Below, piece by piece: positions 55,439 through 64,000 of a stretch of DNA of 64,000 nucleotides (positions within the stretch are counted from its first letter, which is position 1; the number at the start of each line of letters is the position of its first letter). Location of the stretch: positions 62,001 to 126,000 of the forward strand of contig JBAMJV010008166.1 of NCBI GenBank assembly GCA_037951105.1. The letters run 5' to 3'. A program made the position numbers and the translations under genes. This DNA is from Echinarachnius parma. Taxonomy: Eukaryota; Echinodermata; Echinoidea; Clypeasteroida; Echinarachniidae. Below the pieces are notes generated by a model, which saw only the letters and a program-made list of their open reading frames with translations, was not told the origin of the DNA and ran no database searches.

Positions 55439-55983
55439 CTGTTAAAAATGAGAAGGACAAAGTTTAGATGTTTGACATTCAGTAATTATTTCATAATAGG
55501 AAAGAAGGTCTGAAGACATGCATGTAAATATAAATATTGTAAATTGTAATAATAATAATATAAACATTAATACATGTAATACATTACATGTATTTAGTGA
55601 TAAATACAGAGTTTATATTCACAGATATAATTGTTATGACCCTTGGTCATCGGGTACAGTTGGAACCTGTATAAATATCATGTGCACCAATTCATCTAAA
55701 TGTACTGTACATGTGTACATCATTCACTTATTTACTACCTAGTATGGTACATGAAGATTTCAATATCAAATTGCCAAAATTGCTGTTAGAAGTGTTTTGC
55801 ATGGGAGATTTGCAAAAAAGTAATCCCCTATATTCTATTGCGGATGTATGACTCATCATTATGGAAATTTATATTTTGAGCTCATCACTATACACTCAGC
55901 TTATCCCAGTAAAATAGTCACTAGGCATTAAAGGATCTACATGTAGTTACTTTGTCTGGGGGTTAAGCAAAGTGACACCATAC

Positions 55984-56145
55984 CTTCAACGCAGTATCTG
56001 CCTGGAAGGGCTTCTGGGTAAAGATCCCTGAAACCATTGAAACAATGGCAGGTATAGCCCACCCCAGACTCTTCGATGCAGAAGCCATTTTCAGAGCAAT
56101 CATTCGTTGTTGGACTCAAGCATTCCGTAACAGTATTTGAAATGT
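55984..56145 (-). CDS. EGF-like domain exon, SEA-EGF-TM protein
   Basis: Acceptor CCCAATTCCAG precedes 56145 and donor GAAG/GTATGG follows 55984. Entry and exit are both phase 1, the usual exon type for EGF modules. The encoded module has six cysteines in EGF order: ECLSPTTNDC, then SENGFC, then GYTCHC with C4 and C5 one residue apart, then a long loop to GRYC. There is no calcium-binding consensus at the start. Extracellular, between the SEA domain and the stalk. Confidence 0.85.
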
Positions 56146-56261
56146 CTGGAATTGGGAAAGCAAATCAGAATAGAAATCAAGCTTTTTACAAAGATAGGCT
56201 AATGGATTCATGAACAGTATTTGAACGGTCTGAAAAAAAAAAATTCAATAGTAAATACAAA

Positions 56262-56400
56262 TAATAATAATGGTTATTTACATAGTGCCATTCCCGCCAG
56301 AATAATAGCGCTTTACACTATTATTATTACTCAGGTCAAGGGATACTCACTGCAATCATTCCTGCACTCAAAGAGATTACTACTCCCTAGGGAGTTATTA
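56262..56400. repeat. Fragment of the SINE-type 3' tail
   Basis: AATAATAATAATGG, ATAGCGCTTTACACTATTAT and CATTCCTGCACTC resemble the tail of the SINE family seen reversed at 57450. Intronic and partial. Confidence 0.4.
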
Positions 56401-56516
56401 TGCAAGATAGTTTTAATCCAAATAACAGTATTTGGAAATTACCAAAAGTATCTTTATTGGCCAAATTAATTGATCAGTATTGTTGAAATAGTATTAAAAA
56501 GGGCTTGTGTGGAAAA

Positions 56517-56692
56517 TCATCATCATCATCATCACCACCACCACCATCATCATCATCATCACCACCATCATCATCACCACCACCACCACCATCTTTATCA
56601 CCATCACCATCATTATCATCACCTCCACCATCATCACCACCACCACCACCACCACTACCACCATCAACATCATCACCACCACCACCACCATT

Positions 56693-56729
<37 letters not shown>

Positions 56730-56755
56730 CCACCATCATCATCATCATCATCAGT
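56517..56755. repeat. (CAT/CAC)n microsatellite next to an exon donor
   Basis: Imperfect ATC/ACC trinucleotide tract of about 240 bp inside the intron, starting only about 50 bp after the donor of the 56803-57034 exon. The His-rich (plus) and Asp/Gly-rich (minus) frames it creates are not treated as coding, because the splice phases fit without it. Confidence 0.9.
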
Positions 56756-56802
56756 ATTCTTATCATTATCATTAGAAGAAGTAGTATTTGTTGTATTATT
56801 AC

Positions 56803-57034
56803 CAGTGGCGTTGATTGGTGCAGGGGACAAGAGGAGATCATTGGTGTCAGCTAGGAGATGTCCATTGGTTTCCACACTGTGTCCCTGCAGGGTGCTCTGT
56901 ATGGTGGATGCATCTCCTGTAAATGTTTCTTCAGTGTTTATCTGCATATTCACCCCAAGACTGCCAGAGTAAAAACTCACCACGGGGCATCCGATGGCCC
57001 CGACAACACCTCGTGCCTCCACTATTTTGCAAAC
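56803..57034 (-). CDS. SEA domain second half, SEA-EGF-TM protein
   Basis: Acceptor TGTGCTTTCAG precedes 57034. The reading is phase 0 from the previous SEA exon: VCKIVEARGVVGAIGCPVVS, FYSGSLGVNMQINTEETF, then NATG. The GS in YSGSLGV occupies the place of the SEA autoproteolysis site (GSVVV-type), so cleavage is possible but not certain. I end the exon at GCCACTG/GTAATA (56803), phase 1, because the EGF exon starts with two bases of a codon and this restores the frame. An open frame runs on into Asp/Gly repeats, but that would be the intronic microsatellite. Coding length 232 bp. Confidence 0.75.
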
Positions 57035-57192
57035 CTGAAAGCACATTTTAAAATACATGTATTTAAATCTCATTTTAAACTGGAAGCACGAGTCATCGTC
57101 ATTAATTGGCTTAGAGGGTACTCTCCGACAAAATGAAATGTTTGATTGGCAACCCCAAAACATCAAATCCTGACTGCCTTGCAAACCAAATC

Positions 57193-57664
57193 TTAAAGGG
57201 ACTCATTGTCCAAATCCTCAAAATCATAATACAAGCATGGGACAGGTTTCGGTTTTTCAAATTTCACTTTCGTTAAAAAGATATTTACGATTGAAATGTT
57301 CAGATATTAAATTATCCACTGGATCCTCAAAACCGTGTACAAAGTGAGTGCAATGAGGTAGTGAATATCACTTTGCATTTTTGCTCATTACTCGGCCATA
57401 TAATGTCCATTGAACTTTTCACACAACACCCAGTGGACATATCAGATAATAATAATAATATACTTGATTTATATAGCGCCTAATATGATTTATAATCATC
57501 TCTAAGCGCTTTACAGTGATATTATTACCCCCGGTCATAGGATACAATGCAATCCAGCACACATTGTGTGCACCATCTCCACTCCCTGGGAAGCATTCCT
57601 TCCAAGCGGCTTATGGGCAGATAACAATATACATTATATGAACCACTTTACTAGATCCCTTTAA
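57193..57664. mobile_element. MITE family C with an inserted SINE
   Basis: TTAAAGGGACTCATTGTCCA at the left and ACTAGATCCCTTTAA at the right, with TTAA at both edges. It contains ATGGGACAGGTTTCGGTTTT as at 7890. A reversed SINE fragment interrupts it at 57450-57620. Confidence 0.75.
57450..57620 (-). mobile_element. tRNA-derived SINE, 5'-truncated
   Basis: Reverse complement of the SINE 3' body at 2120-2285 (AAGCATTCCTTCCAAGCGGC; CCCCGGTCATAGGATACAAT), ending in (ATT)n. CAGATAA on both sides may be its target duplication. Confidence 0.75.
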
Positions 57665-58189
57665 ACTTAATAGGCAATCTGTGCTGAAATTGTGAGCGTG
57701 CAGCAGATTTCAAGCGTGTTATTAGCGTGCAGATATTTAGCAAGCTTAATTTCAGCAGAGATCGCCTACTAAGCTTGCCGCTAGCTAGCTGCAAGCTAGT
57801 TGCTGGCTTGCAGCACGCTTAGATTTCTGTAGGGAAGTGCACTAACAGGCATGTAACCTACTTCTTTGTCTGACCCTGCTCTAGCAAAAGTAATTGATAT
57901 ACTGGCAGCTATCTGAACGAAAATGGAATGTTGAACCCCCTTGAACATTATGCATGTTACCTTTTTATTCATTGAAATTAATTTGCTTTAGTTAATCAAT
58001 TAGATGACATCACATATGAGTTGTTATTTGAACTATATAAATATCAACAAATTCTATATTTATCGAGAATATTTTGGTAATGACTTAAATTTTATATGTA
58101 ACCATTATATTATAACTCTAGGCGGTTACATTAAGAAAACAAGTACTATTAGTAATACTGACCAGCTTCATCGTGAGAGTAGATAAATC
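57665..58189. other. Unassigned intronic DNA
   Basis: Contains CTTGCAGC/GCTGCAAG inverted words around 57780-57830. No gene is supported. Confidence 0.35.
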
Positions 58190-58670
58190 TAGCGTGGCAG
58201 GGTACCAAGTTTCATTTTAATTGCTTGAAAACTGTGGAAGTATATCTCTCCACCAGGTTTTGGCAAAAAATAACCTCTTCCTTCACAATTTAGTGAATGT
58301 TTTGCAGAATTTGTGGTTACCCTGGTAACCCCTCAGGCCGACATACATAAAATATATGTCTTGCACAACTGCACCTGAAGAACATTCTGTCAACTATTGT
58401 AGTTCACTCCACAAGGTTTTTATATCAAATATAATATTTTAGGTGCACAAATATGGTTACCATGGCAACGCCTTATTGGGCATACACAACAAATGTGTGC
58501 TGCTCACCCTTTCCCCAAGTACATCAAGTGTACCAAGTTTCATTAATATTGCTTGAAAACTGTGGAAGTAGTTCGAACCACTATTTTTTGGCAACGGATC
58601 GATTGACCACCCAATCGTACACTGTTTCCTATATACCCCCTTTCAAACTTTGTTTGGTGTATGTATGAAA
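58190..58670 (+). repeat. Dispersed repeat, two related units with GGTTACCATGGCAAC
   Basis: GTACCAAGTTTCATTWTAATTG followed by CTTGAAAACTGTGGAAGTA occurs at about 58202 and 58529. Between them lie GGTTACCCTGGTAACCCC and GGTTACCATGGCAACGCC. The rest is diverged. Confidence 0.7.
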
Positions 58671-58984
58671 AGCCGCATTGAAAATTATGAATAATTAACC
58701 TTATGAGAGAGATAGTATAAAAGTTAATTGCACCCTATCTTTGGACTTTGTAAGCAAATTGAGCTTTCAGAATACCATTTGGCTATTAACTATTACGTTA
58801 ACTCAGCATATTAATGCATGCTAGCAAGGTTTTCCTGCCAAATGCTAGTTACCATGGTAGTTAATTGAGCTTTCAAATAACAAAGAGCTAATTAAGACCT
58901 AATAGAGCGCTGATTGATCTTTCAGAATACGGCCCCCTCTCACTCTTCTATGTTGGACAGTTACAAAATCTGGCCTGGAACTCC

Positions 58985-60170
58985 TCTTTAACCCTAAAAA
59001 GGCCGGGCTATTTGAGGTCTTCCTACAGCCGGGGAGGGGGGGGGGCCCATTATGGCCCCCCTTAAAGGGGTATTCCGGGCCTGATAAAACCATTCGTTAT
59101 TTGAATAAGCAGAATAAGAGGCATAATTGGTGAAAACTTTATCAAAATCAGACAAGAAACATGGGAGTTATACCTATTTGAACATCATGTAGTAATGAGC
59201 GATCGTTTCAAAATTGCCGCCATATGCAACATCCTTGACGAGCAACTCGCCATGGCTTTAGTACATGAAAATACTTATTTCTCATTTTCGTTGCTAAAAA
59301 TTATTTTTTCTCTGCTTGTTTTCAAGAATTCATAGAAGAATATCGATGGGCCAACCTCTATGGAATTTGTAAGCTCATAAATTTGCTTTGTTATTAAGAA
59401 AATTTAAATTTTGTAAAATTTCCATGTAGAAGTCAAAATGGCTGCAGCTCGCAAGTGACGTCACGATCGATAGCAATTGCGAACGATACTAAAAATCGGA
59501 GCAAAGTTCATCCTGTCATAACTTTTTTATTGCTCTACCGTTTTGGCTCAGATTTTCGATCATGATTCTTCATATTCACTTCATTTTATAGCAAACATCA
59601 CATTTCTGGGGTGGAATTCCCCTTTAAGATCTCGGCCACGGAGCGGCCGATCGGCGTGAAAATTTGCACGCATGATAAGTGAAGTGTATAGAATACAATG
59701 GTAATTTAAATTTTTTGAAAAATTCATTAATTTGCATATTTATGGTAATTCATGCAAATAAGGTCATACAATTCATATTTTTACCCATGATAAATCATAT
59801 ATTCTTCATAATTAAACTCTGGTTTTAACTACATATATTCTGTACAGCATTTGGAATAATAATACGAAAAAGAATTTGGAAGAGCCAGGTTCTTCCTTAT
59901 GTTTTCTATTGTTTTTATAATTTCTTATGTATTTCTTTGTTTTTTTGACATATGTATTTTATCGTTTTTGTTGTTTATTTTATTTCTAACTATAATTCAA
60001 CTACATGTATTTTGAACCCCAAAACAAACATATAAAATGTAAACAAGATAAAAAAACCAATGATATGCCTCCTTTTACGAAAACTGATATTTCCATATGT
60101 TTTGTACACAAATCACGAAATTAAGCGATTTTCGGGCTGACATGCATAGACAAAAGGTCACGTGACTTCG
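58985..60170. repeat. Dispersed repeat with GATCTCGGCC block, copy 1 (interrupted)
   Basis: AAGGCCGGGCTATTT, GCCGGGGAGGGGG and GATCTCGGCCACGGAGCGG, through to TTGTACACAAATCACGAAAT and GCGATTTTCGGGC, match 63448-64000 in order. A TTAA-flanked MITE is inserted at 59062-59627. Confidence 0.75.
59062..59627. mobile_element. MITE with TTAAAGGGGTATTCC ends
   Basis: TTAAAGGGGTATTCCGGGCC at the left and, reversed from the right, TTAAAGGGGAATTCCACCCC. TTAA bounds both sides. It lies in the 58985 repeat, which resumes at GATCTCGGCC. Confidence 0.8.
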
Positions 60171-60265
60171 TAACGGTATGTCCGCTTTTCACAAATTTTG
60201 TTTTAAAATATGCGAAAGACCCAAAAGAAAAAAGTCACCAAGCAGCGGCGCGTCATCTACATGGG

Positions 60266-60616
60266 GATGGTGTGGCACGATCGGGTGGACGCTAGACTTC
60301 AATTCTAGGATCGTGGGTTCAAACCTGATTGATGTCCCGTCATTTATGTCCTTCAGCAAGACATTTAATCCATATTGCTGCTCTCTACCCAGGAGTATAA
60401 ATGGGTACCTGGTTGGGTGTTAATTAGCATGCGCGCTATATATATTACATATGGCTGCCTTTAGCTAGTATGCTCCCCGGGGAGTTGAGATGGTGCGCAA
60501 GATAATTGTGCGGGTTTGAACTGTACCAGTAACAACCAGGGTAATAATACAAGCGCATAGAGACGTGCTTCTGCAATGTGATATGCGCTATATAAAAACT
60601 GTTTATTATTATCTTA
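60266..60616 (+). mobile_element. tRNA-derived SINE, near full length
   Basis: The tRNA-like head has an anticodon stem CTAGA/TCTAG with loop CTTCAAT and a T-arm GGGTTCAAACC. The body shares GTCCTTCAGCAAGACA, CATATTGCTGCTCTCTA, TATAAATGGGTACC and CTCCCCGGGGAGT with the 1974 copy. It ends GCGCTATATAAAAACTG and TTATTATTAT. The anticodon differs from the other copy, so heads have diverged or exchanged. Confidence 0.8.
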
Positions 60617-60675
60617 CCGCGTTTTGGAGCAATACAAAAAATCGCGGAGGGGGGGGGCATTATGGCATTAGGGTT

Positions 60676-61122
60676 AATACAAATCCCTTTGGCAGTGGCA
60701 GACCAGTAGCCAGGATTTGGAACTCCCCTTTAATACGAGTCCCTTTGGCAATGGCAGGCCAGTAGCCAGGATTTGGAACTCTCCTTTAATACAAATCCCT
60801 TTGGCAGTGGCAGGCCAGTAGCCAGGATTTGGAACTCCCCTTTAATACAAATCCCTTTGGCAGTGGCAGGCCAGTAGCCAGGATTTGGAACTCCCCTTTA
60901 ATATGAGTCCCTTTGGCAATGGCAGGCCAGTAGCCAGGATTTGGAACTCTCCTTTAATACAAATCCCTTTGGCAGTGGCAGGCCAGTAGCCAGGATTTGG
61001 AACTCCCCTTTAATACAAATCCCTTTGGCAGTGGCAGGCCAGTAGCCAGGATTTGGAACTCCCCTTTAATACAAATCCCTTTGGCAGTGGCAGGCCAGTA
61101 GCCATGATTTGGAACTCCCCTT
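60676..61122 (+). repeat. 56-bp tandem array, 8 units
   Basis: Units of 56 bp with AATCCCTTTGGCAGTGGCAG and AGTAGCCAGGATTTGGAACT at 60676, 60732, 60788, 60844 and onward. Two unit types (CAATGG/GAGTCC and CAGTGG/AAATCC) recur, which suggests duplication of larger blocks. Confidence 0.95.
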
Positions 61123-61127
61123 TAAAA

Positions 61128-61290
61128 GGGACCACCAGGCAAAGAACAACACATTATTATATGTTTTGGCACCGTTTTGTGATATCAAATAGATACCCAA
61201 CATTTTGCAAAGGGTTGTGTAATTCATAAACAAAGCAATTAATTTCCACCACTTACGGAACCACTACTATTTCCTGGTTCGTACGGGCCA
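61128..61290 (+). repeat. Dispersed repeat with GGGACCACCAGGC start, copy 2
   Basis: Match to 43083-43250. It adjoins the end of the 56-bp array directly. Confidence 0.8.
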
Positions 61291-61505
61291 AACATTTGAT
61301 CAGAGTCAAGACTGATTGTGACCAACACATAGACAACTGATTTAGTTGACTGTGTAATCGGGAGAGGGGGTGATGTGGACAAAAACAATCATGGCAGAGA
61401 CCTAGACCACTGGTTTGGTTTGTAACGCACCCCCTGGCTATGGGCCGGAGTGGGATAAATGACAACATGTTGCAAGTAATACACCCTAGCTCTAGCCATA
61501 CTTAC

Positions 61506-61636
61506 AGTTTCTTCAATCTTCTGCGCTTTCTCCTTGAAACGAGTGCTTGTAGGAACTGCCAATGCTGCATCATCAAAGCCAACAACGATTCCACCGATTT
61601 CCAAAAGATTGAATTCTAGCGAGAAACGATTTTTCA
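61506..61636 (-). CDS. SEA domain first half, SEA-EGF-TM protein
   Basis: The exon begins after ATATATAG (61638-61637), preceded by a CT-rich tract, and ends at GAAACT/GTAAGT, a strong donor. It encodes KNRFSLEFNLLEIGGIVVGF, DDAALAVPTSTRFKEKAQKI and EET. This matches the opening of SEA domains: an FxLxFxL strand, a variable loop, and a helix ending in a KxxIE-type motif. It joins in phase 0 to 57034. SEA domains sit outside the cell in membrane mucins and adhesion proteins and can self-cleave. Entry is phase 1, so more exons must lie further right, beyond the palindrome at 61856-63370 or outside the window. Confidence 0.75.
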
Positions 61637-61855
61637 CTATATATGGTTGAGCCCAGAGAGAGAGGGAGACAAATTGATGGAAAATAGAATTTACTAATTT
61701 ACAAAACAACTTCTATTAATATTATTGTGGTTACTACCATTAAGCAATCTGTTAGAAATGTGTGATACACATTACAGATTTATGGGTGAGTCCATATCAA
61801 ATCATCCAACATGTTTCTCTGTAACCATTGTGAATTTGCTCAAGGTAAAGTTGGT

Positions 61856-63370
61856 TATAGTCGTGTAGATTTTTCTAGGACCTGGACACGTTCTTTAGTC
61901 CAACGTTTTTGTATTGATTCATATTCTAGAAAGGTTAAGAAGAAATTTCAGCTTTGTTGCCACCTTGGCAACATTGGGCAACTTTTTTTATAAGCATTAT
62001 AAAGTTAATTAGCTAATTTGCATATTTGTGAAATATTAAAGGTCAGGGGTCATTTTCTATCTAGGAATAGTACAATATTGATCAAAACAAGTATAATAGG
62101 GTATTTAGGGGCAAGGATTCCATTTCCGGTGCTCGTTTGTAAGTGCCATATGGGCAACACCCTGAAATCCAAGATGGCTGCCCCTAATTTGCATATTTAT
62201 GAATATTATTGATTTTCAGTGGCTGCAGCCTCTTATAAGCCATTATTACAGATTATTTTCCTCAATCATGTTCTACATGTGTGATAACGATCATTTACAT
62301 GTAGCTTGGTTACCACCTCGGTAACCTCTAGCAATGCATACAATTTGCATAATTAGGTATTTTACCTAATTTGCCACTTTTACCACTTTTTACCACTTTT
62401 CCAAGGTTTAAGGGGGCAACAAATCCATTTATGATACTTAATTTGACGTTTCACCTTGGCAACCCACATAAATCCAAGATGGCCGCCTTTGTCATTTTTA
62501 AGGTAATACTGCTATTTGCCACTTTAATGGCATTTATTTTATAACAGTATGATTGTTTTACTGTAAGTAAACAACTACATTATGATTCAAGTATTGTATT
62601 TCCTATTTCCAATAATTAAAAGTCCAAACATTATAATATTGATCTAATATAACCGAAATAATATAGTCGTGTATCATAACATGTGTAATTTGGGGAGCAG
62701 CCATGTTTGATTTGATATGGTTGCCATGGTAATACAGGGAAATAAGTATACAAAATGGATCTGTTGCCCCCCAAAACCTTGGAAAAGTGGTATCACTTGC
62801 CATTTTTTACTTTCCGGGTTCCCAATATACTTGATTCAGGGGAATATGCAAATTAGGTAAAATAATTAATTATGCAAATAATATGCATTACTAGAGGTTG
62901 CCATGATGGCAACTAATCTTTTATATCTTAAATACATACTTAGAACATAACTGACGAATAATAATCTGGAATTATTGCTTATTAGAAGCTGTAGCCACTA
63001 AAAATCAATAATATTCATAAATATGCAAATTAGGGGCAGCCATCTTGGATTTCAGGGTGTTGCCCATATTGCACTTAAAAACGAGCACCAGAAATGGAAT
63101 CCTTGCCCCAAAATATATTAGAATACTTGTTTTTATCAATATTGTACAATTCCTAGATGGACAATGACCCCTGACCTTATTTCACAAATATGCAAATTAG
63201 CTAATTAACTTTAAAATGCTTATAAAAAAAGTTGCCCAATGTTGCCAAGGTGGCAACAAAGCTGAAAATTTTCCTTAACCTTTCTAGAATATGTATCAAT
63301 AAAAAAACATTGGACTAAAGAACTTTTCCAGGTCTTGTACACGACCCAATGGACCGTCTACACGACTATT
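61856..63370. mobile_element. 1.5-kb imperfect palindrome (foldback)
   Basis: Outer arms begin TATAGTCGTGTAGA and end TCTACACGACTATT. Matching blocks continue inward: TGCCACCTTGGCAACATTGG, AGCTAATTTGCATATTTGTG, CAAGATGGCTGCCCCTAATT and CACTTTTCCAAGGTTT, each with a reverse copy. Arms of roughly 600-650 bp surround a centre near 62600. Arm divergence is substantial, so it is older than the 40351 palindrome. Non-coding. Confidence 0.85.
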
Positions 63371-63447
63371 AAAGGGAGATACAGGCTACAATTTTAGGTT
63401 TTAGCCTGATCCGCCTAACATACATGTATTTTTATTAAAAGTGCTCT

Positions 63448-64000
63448 TAACCCTAACCAGGCCGGGTTATTTTGGCTATGCTCTGGCCGGGGGGGGGGGG
63501 GGATTCCACCTCCCCACTGAGATCTCGGCCATCGAACGCATGGCCGCCACAAAATTTGGCACGCAAATAGCTTGCAACATAATCTACAAGATTGCATTGC
63601 TATTTTTTTGAAAATAATAAATGTTTAATTAATTATGCAAATTCATGCAGAAATCCCGTTTTTGTCTGTAAATCACTAAATATTGCTCAGAATATGCTAA
63701 TTTTGTGCATGAATATTCTTTATGACTTAATTAACAGGTTTTGAACATTAAAAATTGCGACAGCCAACAATTTCCTAATGTACTTCTTTGTTTTTGGAAT
63801 TTCTTATGTATTTCTATGTTTTTTCGACTTTTGTTTTTTATTGTTTTTTTCGAATGGAATAAATTATTGATCAATATCCAACTATTTTTAGCCCAAAATT
63901 AAATGATTGCAGGGATGAGAATGAAAAATAATGAAGGTTTTGTCTATTCTAGGAAAAAATTTGTACACAAATCACAAAATTTAGCGATTTTCGGGCCGAC
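63448..64000. repeat. Dispersed repeat with GATCTCGGCC block, copy 2 (cut by window end)
   Basis: Uninterrupted relative of 58985-60170, with GCCGGGTTATTTTGGC, a G-run of 14, GAGATCTCGGCCATCG, then AT-rich DNA to GCGATTTTCGGGCCGAC. Confidence 0.75.

Noticed and set aside
56470..56775. His-rich 101-codon plus-strand ORF and Asp/Gly-rich minus-strand tail
   Set aside because: Both are readings of the trinucleotide tract. Splice phases of the SEA and EGF exons match when the tract is intronic.

Overview
This window looks like accessory, repeat-dominated nuclear DNA of a marine invertebrate, most likely an echinoderm or a close deuterostome relative. The evidence is tRNA-headed SINEs, an RTE-type non-LTR retrotransposon, CR1/Jockey-like LINE ends, PIF/Harbinger, piggyBac, Tc1/mariner and hAT-like DNA elements, GT-AG introns with long gaps, and AT-rich intergenic DNA. 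The organism assignment is inference from repeat style; no species-diagnostic gene is present. There are no operons, Shine-Dalgarno sites or CRISPR arrays.

Host genes are sparse. The best is a minus-strand gene between about 61.6 and 52.4 kb. Its exons join in matching phase to give the 3' part of a membrane-mucin-like protein: SEA domain (61506-61636 plus 56803-57034), EGF domain (55984-56145), a short stalk exon (55391-55438), a transmembrane exon with cytoplasmic tail (52986-53188) and a possible tail exon near 52433. Its 5' end lies beyond the window. A second minus-strand candidate is a signal-peptide first exon at 9858-9978 with a TATA box upstream. A CpG-rich stretch at 31.78-32.09 kb may be an orphan promoter.

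Region by region. 0-9 kb: hAT-like fragments, a SINE, C/G-rich and 39-bp minisatellites, a dead LINE (4.33-6.42 kb) split by a 924-bp foldback, a ~370-bp satellite, and nested MITEs. 9-17 kb: signal exon, duplicated upstream segment, a LINE split by a MITE, a 1.25-kb mariner-type foldback, and further palindromes. 17-24 kb: hAT-like MITEs, a 149-bp satellite holding a LINE end, and a decayed 2.65-kb PIF/Harbinger element. 25-30 kb: an ATG-rich minisatellite interrupted by an RTE retrotransposon with an uninterrupted 1037-codon ORF. 32-43 kb: one piggyBac element that received a 5.75-kb TIR element, a 581-bp MITE, an 886-bp near-perfect palindrome with a 9-bp target duplication, and finally a 1.6-kb G-rich minisatellite. 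44.8-50.8 kb: a nearly identical 2.97-kb tandem duplication. 51-64 kb: the SEA-EGF-TM gene, with MITEs, SINEs, an LTR-like unit and a 1.5-kb palindrome in its introns and flank.

The transposon genes do not cooperate in a pathway. The RTE ORF is the only apparently intact enzyme. The piggyBac, Harbinger and CR1/Jockey genes are visibly broken. The most distinctive features are the number of long inverted-repeat (foldback) elements and the precise nesting that lets insertions be ordered and their target duplications read.
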